Assembly: GCA_034408685.1 (NCBI GenBank)
Contig: JAWXCP010000214.1
Span: 1-8,191 of the forward strand
Reading direction: 5' to 3'
Source: JANXVY01 sp034408685
Lineage (GTDB): Bacteria > Pseudomonadota > Alphaproteobacteria > Rhizobiales > Hyphomicrobiaceae
DNA length: 8,191 bases
The notes under the pieces were generated by a model that worked only from the letters and a program-made list of their open reading frames with translations, was not told where the DNA came from and made no database searches. Each line of letters opens with the position of its first letter. Position 1 is the stretch's first letter. Of this stretch, positions 1 to 5,979 are shown one piece after another. Made by a program: the position numbers and the translations under genes.

Positions 1-801
1 ATCTACGACCTGACCTTGTCGCGCTCGTCCTCGGGGTCGGGCGTCAGCGAGATGAACGGACGGCTGGTTTATGAATTCACCGGGGCTGTGTGCGAAGGCT
101 TCACACAGAACATGCGGTTCGTGACGCGCGCGACCTCCAGCGACGGTTCGGAACAGCTGAACGACATCCGCACCTCGAGCTTCGAGGAGGCCGGCGGCGA
201 GCGGCTCGATTTCTCCACGACGCACCACATCGATAGTCAGACGCAAGTGACCGAGGGTCGGGCTGCGCGCACGTCTGGAGCGAAGCCGGCCGGCGGCACG
301 CCGGGAGGACAGCCAACGGATAAAGACGCCGTGACAAAAACCGAACCGGGCGTCAAGGTCGAGTTAAAAAAGCCCGAGGCGCGCCAATTATCGCTCAGCG
401 CGGCAGTATACTTTCCTATTCAACATTCGATCGCATTGCTCGACATCGCGCGCGCTGGTGGCACGAAGTTCGAGGCCGATCTCTACGACGGCTCCGAAAA
501 GGGGGACCGCGTTTCGGCGACGACGACGTTCGTCGGCAAACCCTCGACCGAGGGCAATGAGGTGCTCCCCGCGTCAGCCAAGGCCAAAATGGCCAACGTG
601 CGCTATTGGCCGATCGCGACCAGCTATTTCGAGAAGACAGCTGCTTTAGCGGGTCAGGACGCGGTGCCAAGCCACGAGATGCAGGCGCGGTTCTACGAGA
701 ACGGCGTCTCGACCCGGCTGGTTCTCGACTACGGCGATTTCGCGCTGAAGGGCGAACTGAGCGAGATCACATTCCTGCCCGAGACCAAGTGCGGGAAGTA
801 G
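1..801 (+). CDS. eipB: EipB/DUF1849 family periplasmic cell-envelope integrity protein, 5'-truncated by window edge
   Basis: The frame is open from the first base and gives 266 visible residues before TAG at 799-801. A TTG at 16 could be taken as a start, but the frame continues to the edge (IYDLTLSRSSSG...), as expected for the interior of this family. The signal peptide and first strands therefore lie outside the window. Recognisable DUF1849 features are the segment YDLTLSRSSSGSGV, the following NGRLVYEF, a Cys at codon 91-93 (GAVCEGF) and a second Cys near the C-terminus at 790-792 (ETKCGK). These are the only two cysteines visible and match the positions of the conserved disulfide in Brucella EipB. 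In Brucella the family is a periplasmic beta-spiral protein needed for envelope integrity. A Gly/Pro/Lys-rich stretch at about 265-360 looks like an added flexible linker. The gene converges on the fructokinase, with 37 bp between stops. Family assignment is by recognition, not by a search. Confidence 0.85.
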   Translation: MYDLTLSRSSSGSGVSEMNGRLVYEFTGAVCEGFTQNMRFVTRATSSDGSEQLNDIRTSSFEEAGGERLDFSTTHHIDSQTQVTEGRAARTSGAKPAGGTPGGQPTDKDAVTKTEPGVKVELKKPEARQLSLSAAVYFPIQHSIALLDIARAGGTKFEADLYDGSEKGDRVSATTTFVGKPSTEGNEVLPASAKAKMANVRYWPIATSYFEKTAALAGQDAVPSHEMQARFYENGVSTRLVLDYGDFALKGELSEITFLPETKCGK

Positions 802-838
802 ACGCGTGCGAGATTGCGGTTGCCCGTCGCCACGTCCT

Positions 839-1786
839 CTAGTCCCATAGCCATGCTGCGCCGCGCACGCCGCTGGCGTCGCCCCAGCGCGGTGGTCGAA
901 TGTCGACGGCTGGTTTGTCGGCGAACACGGAGGGCGCGGTGAGGCGTGGCACCTCGTCGTAGAGATGGGGCAGAGCCGAGAGCCCGCCGCCGATGACGAT
1001 CACATCCGGGTCGATGAGGTTGATAACGGTTGCCAGCGCGCGCGCCACGCGGTCGGCATGACGGGCGAGCGTTGCCTGCGAAAGAGGATCGCCGTTCGCC
1101 GCCGACTCTGCAATCGCCTCGCACGTGAGCACCTTACCCGTGACGCGCCGATGGTCGGCCGCAACGGCAGGGCCGGATAACCACGTCTCAAGGCAGCCGC
1201 GACGGCCACACCAGCACGGATCGATCTGCAACTCGTCGACTGTCGGCCATGGCAGCGGGTTATGGCCCCATTCGCCGCCGATGCCGCGCGGACCATCGAC
1301 GAGGCGACCGTCTATCACGATGCCGCCCCCACAGCCGGTACCGAGAATGACGCCGAACACGGTATGGGCTCCAGCCCCGGCGCCGTCGGTCGCCTCCGAG
1401 AGTGCGAAGCAGTTGGCGTCGTTGGCAAAGCGCACGGCACCGCCGAAGCTGGTCCCGGAGCTCGTCGCAAGGTTGTTGCCGAGGCGGGCTTCGAGATCGC
1501 GATGGAACGCCGTGCCGTTGAGCCACGTCGAATTGGCGTTCTGCACGCGGCCGGTTCTGGGCGAGATCGATCCGGGCATGCCGAGGCCAATCGTACATGG
1601 TGCGCCCGCTTCGCGTTGTAAGCCTTCGGCAAGGCTGGCAACGGCGTCGACCGTCGCGCGGTAATCGCCTTGCGGGGCAGCGATCCGGCGACGGGCCGTG
1701 ATTTCGCCAGATCGTCCCAAAACGGCGCCTTCGATCTTGGTCCCGCCGAGATCGATCCCGAGACGCAGGTTCGTAGCCGCGATCAA
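839..1786 (-). CDS. mak: ROK-family fructokinase (Mak type)
   Basis: This 315-residue sugar kinase phosphorylates a hexose, most likely fructose to fructose 6-phosphate, with ATP in the cytosol. The N-terminal phosphate-binding motif is GIDLGGTK (residues 10-17). GLGMPGSISP (67-76) and NANSTWLNG (83-91) closely resemble E. coli Mak. NDANC (122-126) carries the presumed catalytic base Asp123. LGTGCGGG (148-155) is the second phosphate loop. The ROK zinc site is His175 (EWGH) with Cys191, Cys193 and Cys198 (CWCGRRGC). The C-terminus GVRGAAWLW also matches Mak. Compared with E. coli Mak as I recall it, about 12 residues are added before NDANC (about residues 103-117). The only standard start in frame after the upstream stop is TTG at 1786, four bases past the TGA of the DUF3572 gene, so translation is probably coupled. 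Glucose or N-acetylglucosamine specificity cannot be excluded from sequence. Confidence 0.86.
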   Translation of the reverse strand: MIAATNLRLGIDLGGTKIEGAVLGRSGEITARRRIAAPQGDYRATVDAVASLAEGLQREAGAPCTIGLGMPGSISPRTGRVQNANSTWLNGTAFHRDLEARLGNNLATSSGTSFGGAVRFANDANCFALSEATDGAGAGAHTVFGVILGTGCGGGIVIDGRLVDGPRGIGGEWGHNPLPWPTVDELQIDPCWCGRRGCLETWLSGPAVAADHRRVTGKVLTCEAIAESAANGDPLSQATLARHADRVARALATVINLIDPDVIVIGGGLSALPHLYDEVPRLTAPSVFADKPAVDIRPPRWGDASGVRGAAWLWD

Positions 1787-1790
1787 TCCC

Positions 1791-2093
1791 TCACGACCGC
1801 GATTGTTCGGCGACAGCCAACGTCAGCAGGTCCCAGGCGAGGATGATGTCTTCAGGCGAAATGTTTCGGTTGGCGGACAACTCCAGCAACAACGGCTCGT
1901 CCCCGATGATGTGCTCGAGGACGGCGGCCAGCAGGGCTGGGTCACCGAGCGCGTCCGATAGCGCCGACGGTCCGATTCCGGTCAGCGACAGGAACCGCCC
2001 CATCTGGTCGGCACTGCCAGCAAGGAAAGATAAACCATCGATTGCAATTTCCTCGGCACGGTCGATGCCAAAGCGGGTCCGCCGGGAACGCAT
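1791..2093 (-). CDS. DUF3572 family protein
   Basis: This is a 100-residue protein of the alphaproteobacterial DUF3572 family, recognised by the pattern A-x-DGLSFLAGSADQMGRFL, LTGIGPSALSDAL and LLAAVLEHIIGDEPLLLEL. It looks all-helical and soluble, with no signal peptide, membrane segment or cysteine. No function is established that I know of. The ATG at 2093 is preceded on the minus strand by AGGA with nine bases between, a reasonable ribosome binding site. The gene is divergent from divK across 185 bp, and DUF3572 genes are commonly seen next to divK-pleD in rhizobia-like genomes. The stop at 1793-1791 is followed after four bases by the fructokinase start, so the two are probably co-transcribed. 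A functional link to sugar phosphorylation is not implied by anything seen. Confidence 0.85.
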   Translation of the reverse strand: MRSRRTRFGIDRAEEIAIDGLSFLAGSADQMGRFLSLTGIGPSALSDALGDPALLAAVLEHIIGDEPLLLELSANRNISPEDIILAWDLLTLAVAEQSRS

Positions 2094-2278
2094 CTTGCTT
2101 GATCCTATGAAGAAGAGCTGAACGTCCCAGTATCTTGGTATTCTTCGAGTTTAAACTGTTGGTTACAGCTCACTCAGCATAGTGCCTTGCGTATCGTGCC
2201 GCGAATCGAGGCATTTGTCTCGTGTCCGCGAGGCCGAACCGGTAAGTCCCGGCGCTTGCAAGCAAAAGTCCGGGTCCC
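2094..2278. promoter_or_regulatory. Divergent intergenic region between DUF3572 and divK, with candidate regulatory elements
   Basis: These 185 bp must hold the promoters of both the DUF3572-mak operon and divK-pleD. I could not place a convincing -35/-10 pair. Three local features are visible. The octamer palindrome GTTTAAAC lies at 2149-2156. A TTAA (2151-2154) and a TTAC (2163-2166) are separated by eight bases, resembling a CtrA box (TTAA-N7-TTAA) but with one base too many and one mismatch. Close to divK is the perfect palindrome GCTTGCAAGC (2254-2263), flanked by CCCGG (2248-2252) and CCGGG (2270-2274), which could form a stem-loop ending four bases before the divK ATG. Regulatory roles are inferred. 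Confidence 0.4.
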
Positions 2279-2665
2279 ATGTCTAAAACTGTCCTCATCG
2301 TCGAAGACAACGAGCTCAACATGAAGCTCTTCCACGACCTGTTGGACGCCCACGGATTCCGCACGGTGCAGACGCGGTCGGGGCTCGATGCGCTGGCGCT
2401 TGCCCGGCTGCACAAGCCCGACGTCATCTTGATGGATATCCAATTGCCGGAGGTCTCGGGTCTCGAAGTGACCCGTTGGCTCAAGGATGACGACGAATTG
2501 TGCCGCATCCCTGTGATTGCAGTGACCGCCTTCGCCATGAAGGGCGACGAAAATCGCATCCGCGCCGGTGGTTGCCAAGCCTACATCTCGAAGCCGATCT
2601 CCGTTGTTACCTTCCTCGAAACCGTGCGCCGGTTTGCCGGGGTGCCGACCGTGGCGTCTGTTTAA
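2279..2665 (+). CDS. divK: Single-domain response regulator DivK (cell-cycle phosphorelay)
   Basis: The 128-residue protein is one receiver (REC) domain and nothing else. It is close to Caulobacter DivK along its whole length: VLIVEDNELNMKLFHDLL, DVILMDIQLPEVSGLEV, FAMKGDE and AYISKPIS are near-signature strings. Receiver residues are complete: acidic pair Glu9/Asp10, phospho-acceptor Asp53, Thr83 and Lys105. In Caulobacter, DivK is phosphorylated by DivJ and dephosphorylated by PleC. DivK~P acts through DivL on the CckA-ChpT-CtrA pathway to set cell fate and replication licensing. The ATG at 2279 matches the usual DivK N-terminus, but no clear Shine-Dalgarno sequence precedes it. pleD starts 15 bases after the TAA, so the two form an operon. 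Confidence 0.95.
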   Translation: MSKTVLIVEDNELNMKLFHDLLDAHGFRTVQTRSGLDALALARLHKPDVILMDIQLPEVSGLEVTRWLKDDDELCRIPVIAVTAFAMKGDENRIRAGGCQAYISKPISVVTFLETVRRFAGVPTVASV

Positions 2666-2680
2666 GGTTCGTTTTGCGTT

Positions 2681-4051
2681 ATGACCGCCCGTGTTCTCGT
2701 CGTTGACGATATCATAGCCAACGTGAAGCTGCTCGGCGCTCGGCTGACCGCCGAGTACTTCGATGTGCTTAGCGCATCGAGCGGCCAGCAGGCGCTCGAC
2801 ATCTGCGCGCGTGAACGCGTCGACGTCGTGTTGCTCGACGTGATGATGCCCGGGATGGATGGTTTCGAGGTCTGCCGCCGCCTCAAGGCTGACCCGCACA
2901 CCCACCATTTGCCGGTGATCATGGTCACCGCGCTCGACCAACCGTCGGATCGCATTCAAGGTCTCGAAGCTGGGGCCGACGATTTCCTGACCAAGCCGGT
3001 CGACGATATCGCGCTCGTCACTCGGGTCAAAAATCTTGCCCGCCTCAAAATGCTGACCGACGAAATGGCGATGCGCGCCGTGACCAGCCGCCAGCTCGGC
3101 GTGTCTGACGACGAAGCGCTGGCCCGCGTGATGGGCGACGAAGGTGGACGCATCATGGTCGTCGACGACCATCCCCGCTCGTCGGTCCGTCTCGTCGAGG
3201 CCCTCGGTAAGGGTTACGACACCGTTGCCGAACGCGATGTGACTTCGGCCCTGACGCGTTTGGCCGAGGACAGCTTCGATGTCGTGCTGGTCAGCCTCTC
3301 GCTGATGACGGCCGACGGCTTGCGGCTTTGCTCGCAGATCCGTTCGCTTGAAAGTACGCGCCACCTGCCAATCGTGATCATGGTTGAACCGGGTGACGAG
3401 GCCCGGTTGATGCGCGGCCTCGACATGGGCATCAACGATTATGTCATGCGGCCGATCGAGCGCCATGAGTTGCTGGCGCGTGTCAAAACGCAAGCCAAGC
3501 GCAAACGTCACTCCGACTTCCTGCGCAATCGTCTTGAAGAGACCGTCGAGCAATCGATCACGGACAGTCTGACTGGACTGCACAATCGACGTTATCTCGA
3601 GGGCCACCTGCGCACGCTGGTCAACCAATCGATGCAACAAGGCCGCTCGCTCTCCGTGCTGATCGCCGATATCGACCATTTCAAGTTGGTGAACGACAGC
3701 TTTGGTCACGACGTCGGCGATATGGTGTTGCGCGAATTTTCCCAGCGCTTCCGCCGAAACACGCGCGGCATCGACCTGGCGGGTCGGCTCGGCGGCGAAG
3801 AATTTGTGATCATCATGCCCGATACCGACATCGAGCGGGCATCACAAGTGGCCGAGCGGCTCAGAGCTTGCGTGGCGGCTGACGAATTCAGCGTTCAGGG
3901 TGGAAAGCGGATCAAGGTCACCGCAAGTGTGGGTGTCGCCACGCTCGAGCGTGCCGAGGATACGCCAGATGTACTACTTAAGCGGGCAGATCGCGCCCTT
4001 TATGCTGCGAAGCGTGCAGGGCGCAACCGGGTTGAAGCCGAGGCGGCTTAA
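2681..4051 (+). CDS. pleD: Diguanylate cyclase response regulator PleD (REC-REC'-GGDEF)
   Basis: The 456-residue protein makes cyclic di-GMP from two GTP when its first receiver is phosphorylated and the protein dimerises. REC1 (about 1-120) has Asp9/Asp10, phospho-acceptor Asp53 in LLDVMMPGMDGF and Lys105 in LTKPVDD. REC2 (about 155-275) begins IMVVDDHP, but the acceptor position in VVLVSLSL is Ser205, so it is a non-phosphorylatable adaptor, as in Caulobacter PleD. The GGDEF domain (about 295-456) starts near TDSLTGLHNRRYL, has DIDHFKLVNDSFGHDVGD, and the active loop GGEEF at 371-375. The product-inhibition site RGID (362-365) lies five residues before it, as in PleD. Length and domain order match Caulobacter PleD (454 residues as I recall). 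In that organism PleD drives the motile-to-sessile change at the old pole. A long antisense frame across divK-pleD is judged a shadow. Confidence 0.96.
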   Translation: MTARVLVVDDIIANVKLLGARLTAEYFDVLSASSGQQALDICARERVDVVLLDVMMPGMDGFEVCRRLKADPHTHHLPVIMVTALDQPSDRIQGLEAGADDFLTKPVDDIALVTRVKNLARLKMLTDEMAMRAVTSRQLGVSDDEALARVMGDEGGRIMVVDDHPRSSVRLVEALGKGYDTVAERDVTSALTRLAEDSFDVVLVSLSLMTADGLRLCSQIRSLESTRHLPIVIMVEPGDEARLMRGLDMGINDYVMRPIERHELLARVKTQAKRKRHSDFLRNRLEETVEQSITDSLTGLHNRRYLEGHLRTLVNQSMQQGRSLSVLIADIDHFKLVNDSFGHDVGDMVLREFSQRFRRNTRGIDLAGRLGGEEFVIIMPDTDIERASQVAERLRACVAADEFSVQGGKRIKVTASVGVATLERAEDTPDVLLKRADRALYAAKRAGRNRVEAEAA

Positions 4052-4571
4052 GCCGACGTGGCGTCGAATTGGTCCAGTTTTCGGTTGCAAAGCTGGCTCG
4101 GAACTTATCCGCCGTGTCAAAGTAGACACACTGCTACGTCATAGGTTATTGATATTAACAGCAATTTCACGAGGTGAATCATTGCAGAATCAGTTCGTCA
4201 AGTCAGAACTTGAACTGTTTCACGTTTTCTGACTATGGTCAGCCTTATCCCTAGCTGGAGCCGCCTCCAATGCGGAGTCGAGCCAGGGTTCCGTTCCGAG
4301 CAGGCCGTCGACGCCCTCTTCGACGCATGCTCGGTTCGCGCCAGGGTTCTTGCCGACCTCGCTTCGTACCCCGCTGACGAGATACGCAGAGCCCTGGCGC
4401 TTCCATTCAAACTGCGGAAAACAGCGGGAATATTCGCCGCGCGCCGATGCGTGGGTCTCGAATGCCTTAAAATTTTCAAGTTCGAGCGCGTCAAGTGTTT
4501 CAGCCGCTCGTGGCTCGGTCGTCCGATCAGCCCCGTTTGTTGGATCAACGTCCAACGGGAGTGGCGGTTCC
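4052..4571. other. About 520-bp gap between pleD and rpmG without a convincing protein gene
   Basis: The gap separates two convergent transcription units. Its first half (about 4080-4230) is visibly AT-richer than the flanking genes. Open frames of 114 residues (plus, 4235-4579) and 127 residues (minus, 4603-4220) cover the second half. Both overlap the end of rpmG, overlap each other, lack a recognisable domain and have no good ribosome binding site that I can see. I therefore do not call them as genes, though a lineage-specific small protein or a decayed gene is possible. A short inverted repeat CGACG-TGG-CGTCG (4054-4066) directly follows pleD without a T-run. Two larger stem-loops at 4161-4217 are listed separately. 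No tRNA-like cloverleaf was recognised. Confidence 0.5.
4161..4230 (+). other. Two adjacent bulged stem-loops ending in a T-rich tract (possible terminator or small RNA)
   Basis: Hairpin 1 (4161-4185) pairs GCAAT with ATTGC and TTCAC with GTGAA around a GAG loop, ten base pairs with a two-base bulge (4179-4180). Hairpin 2 (4191-4217) pairs CAGTTC with GAACTG and AAGT with ACTT around a CAGA loop, ten base pairs with a three-base bulge (4197-4199). The tract TTTCACGTTTTCT follows at 4218-4230. Upstream, TAGACA (4123-4128) and TATTGA (4147-4152), 18 bases apart, resemble a weak sigma-70 promoter that would start a transcript close to hairpin 1. The pairing is seen directly. Whether it ends the pleD transcript, forms a small RNA or is chance is unknown. 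The stems are only moderately GC-rich, which argues against a strong intrinsic terminator. Confidence 0.3.
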
Positions 4572-4739
4572 TTACTTGATCTTCGTCTCTTTAAATTCGA
4601 CATGCTTCCGTACGACTGGATCGTACTTTTTGAACACGAGCTTTTCAGTCGACGTGCGTGGATTTTTCTTTGTTACGTAGAAGAAGCCCGTCCCGGCGGA
4701 CGACAACAGCTTGATCTTTTGAACGACTGGCTTTGCCAT
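4572..4739 (-). CDS. rpmG: 50S ribosomal protein L33 (zinc-independent form)
   Basis: This 55-residue frame reads MAKPVVQKIKLLSSAGTG at its start, then FYVTKKNPRTSTEKLVFKKY, DPVVRKHVEF and the end KETKIK, which aligns with E. coli L33 from end to end at the same length. It contains no cysteine, so it is the form without the CxxC zinc pairs. L33 is a small basic protein of the large ribosomal subunit near the E site. The ATG at 4739 is the natural family start; the upstream AAGAG is a weak ribosome binding site. A perfect TTGACA promoter lies 35-63 bases upstream, so rpmG is probably transcribed on its own as well as from any read-through from the Nudix gene. The stop at 4574-4572 faces pleD across the gap described above. 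Confidence 0.97.
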   Translation of the reverse strand: MAKPVVQKIKLLSSAGTGFFYVTKKNPRTSTEKLVFKKYDPVVRKHVEFKETKIK

Positions 4740-4774
4740 GGCGGAACTACTCTTCGGGTCAATTCGAAGCGCGG

Positions 4775-4802
4775 ACCATACTCAGCGTCGTCGATCTGTC
4801 AA
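4775..4802 (-). promoter_or_regulatory. Probable sigma-70-type promoter of rpmG
   Basis: On the minus strand a perfect -35 hexamer TTGACA (4802-4797) is followed after 16 bases by TATGGT (4780-4775), four of six matches to TATAAT. Transcription would start near 4767, giving a leader of about 28 bases before the rpmG ATG at 4739. This is the best-matching vegetative promoter I found in the window. Its position, just past the end of the Nudix gene and pointing at a ribosomal protein gene, supports the call. Confidence 0.65.
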
Positions 4803-4817
4803 GCTGGGGTCGGCCTA

Positions 4818-5498
4818 TTACAGCAGGTCGCGTTGGAATGAGCCAGCGCGATGGAAATAATAGGGTATTGCAGCGTCATACGTAGACTTGGCGTCGCTAC
4901 CACCAACGTGCGAAAGTTGCGCAATATCTTCCACCACAAGACGTGTGATGCCGGGAAGTTCAAGCTGGCGCATCTCGTCGAAGGTGAACCAATCGAGTTT
5001 TGAAAGCTCTCCGTCGCCTGCCATCTGGTGGTCGGTGACCAGTGCCGCATCGGCGAGAAAAAACCGCGTGTCATAGCGGCGGATGCGGCCCGGTGGCGTG
5101 ACGGCACGCGCCACGAAGGCGAGACCGGCCAGTGCCTCGTCGATCGATGCGGCGACGCGCAAGCCGGTCTCCTCATACGTCTCGCGCACGGCGGCGCGGG
5201 CCAGTGCGTGCGCCCGCGTCAAGGACGGCCTGCCGCGCATTCGCATCATCAATCGGGACGCCACGGTTGCAGGTAAGCGGTCCGTCGGGCCGATGCGGTC
5301 GGCCTGATCGACGCGGCCGCCAGGAAATACATATTTTCCGGGTAAGAACACGAGGTCGTCGCGGCGTCGGCCCATCAGTACGCGCGGTTTGCTCCCGGAT
5401 CGGTCGACCAGGATAAGCGTTGCTGCGTCACGCGGCACCAGGGCGGCTTTGGCGACCGCAGAGGAGGGGGGAGCAGTCGTGCTGTCGGCCGAGGACAT
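4818..5498 (-). CDS. Nudix hydrolase family protein
   Basis: This cytosolic Nudix-fold protein has about 226 residues and would hydrolyse a nucleoside-diphosphate-linked substrate that cannot be named from sequence. The opening strand is RDAATLILVDRSG, then PRVLMGRRRDD, then FLPGKYVFPGGRVD. The catalytic helix is RETYEETGL (about 5190-5165), holding the metal-binding Glu residues of the Nudix box. The box is split: the GG of PGGRVD is separated from the RE by about 40 residues (through ARALA-like helix HALARAAV) instead of the usual 14 or so, a layout I associate with a COG0494 subgroup common in alphaproteobacteria. The frame opens at GTG 5522, inside the upstream DUF983 gene. I prefer ATG 5498, ten bases past that gene's stop, because nothing like a ribosome binding site precedes 5522. 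The tail ends FHRAGSFQRDLL. Confidence 0.85.
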   Translation of the reverse strand: MSSADSTTAPPSSAVAKAALVPRDAATLILVDRSGSKPRVLMGRRRDDLVFLPGKYVFPGGRVDQADRIGPTDRLPATVASRLMMRMRGRPSLTRAHALARAAVRETYEETGLRVAASIDEALAGLAFVARAVTPPGRIRRYDTRFFLADAALVTDHQMAGDGELSKLDWFTFDEMRQLELPGITRLVVEDIAQLSHVGGSDAKSTYDAAIPYYFHRAGSFQRDLL

Positions 5499-5508
5499 CG
5501 CAGTCTCG

Positions 5509-5979
5509 TCAGGCGGAGCCACGGTTCGGCGCGGGTTTGGTCGATGGTCGTGTGGGCGGTTGGCCGACCACGATCACATCCTGATCGTCGTGGTCCCCGC
5601 CAAACCCGTGCATGCGTTTTGCCCATTGGAGGCCGATCAGAGCGCCTTTGACGATCGGCAACAGCACAAGGCTCAAGATGACGAGCATCGGAACGAAGAT
5701 GATGGTGTGGACCCATGTCGGCGGGGCGTAAGCCTGTTCCAACGCCAGCACCAACCCGATGACGATGTGGCCAACGATGAACATCGTGAAGTAGGCTGGC
5801 GCATCGTCGGCGCGCTGGTGATGCAACTCTTCACCGCAGGAGGTGCATTTGGGGGCAACCGAAAGGTAGCTCTGGAACATCGGGCCGTTTCCGCACGCCG
5901 GGCATTTCAAGCTAATGCCGCGCCGCATGGCTGGAAACGTATCGCGATCTGCGTGCGGGTCAAAATCAATGTCGGCCAT
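5509..5979 (-). CDS. DUF983 family zinc-ribbon membrane protein
   Basis: About 156 residues. An N-terminal zinc ribbon is formed by CPACGNG and, 17 residues on, CTSCGEE. Two hydrophobic segments follow, around YFTMFIVGHIVIGLVLALE and IIFVPMLVILSLVLLPIVKG, then a polar tail rich in Asp, Pro and Lys. This is the standard DUF983 layout of cytosolic metal-binding head plus two inner-membrane helices. The function is not established. The frame opens at GTG 5988, but ATG 5979 (MADIDFDPH) is preferred: GAGTGG lies upstream with suitable spacing, while nothing like it precedes the GTG. The gene lies between rnr (140 or so bases upstream) and the Nudix gene, in the order commonly seen in rhizobia-like genomes, which suggests one transcript from rnr. 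Confidence 0.87.
   Translation of the reverse strand: MADIDFDPHADRDTFPAMRRGISLKCPACGNGPMFQSYLSVAPKCTSCGEELHHQRADDAPAYFTMFIVGHIVIGLVLALEQAYAPPTWVHTIIFVPMLVILSLVLLPIVKGALIGLQWAKRMHGFGGDHDDQDVIVVGQPPTRPSTKPAPNRGSA

Noticed and set aside
16..18. TTG as a start codon for the first gene
   Set aside because: The frame is open upstream to the window edge and the protein would lack the signal peptide expected of EipB, so the gene is truncated rather than started here.
802..838. Shared bidirectional terminator between convergent eipB and mak
   Set aside because: The 37 bp contain no clear inverted repeat or T-run on either strand.
1125..1664. A 179-residue plus-strand frame opposite the fructokinase
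   Set aside because: The ROK motifs on the minus strand explain this DNA fully; the plus frame is Pro/Arg/Ser-rich with no recognisable fold.
2174..3709. A 511-residue open frame on the minus strand, antisense to divK and most of pleD
   Set aside because: It lies opposite two confidently identified genes. Its His/Asp/Arg/Gln-rich composition is what the reverse of GC-biased codons gives, and no domain is visible. Long antisense shadows of this kind are common in GC-rich genomes.
4054..4066. CGACG-TGG-CGTCG inverted repeat as a pleD terminator
   Set aside because: The stem is only five base pairs and is followed by AATTGG, not a T-run.
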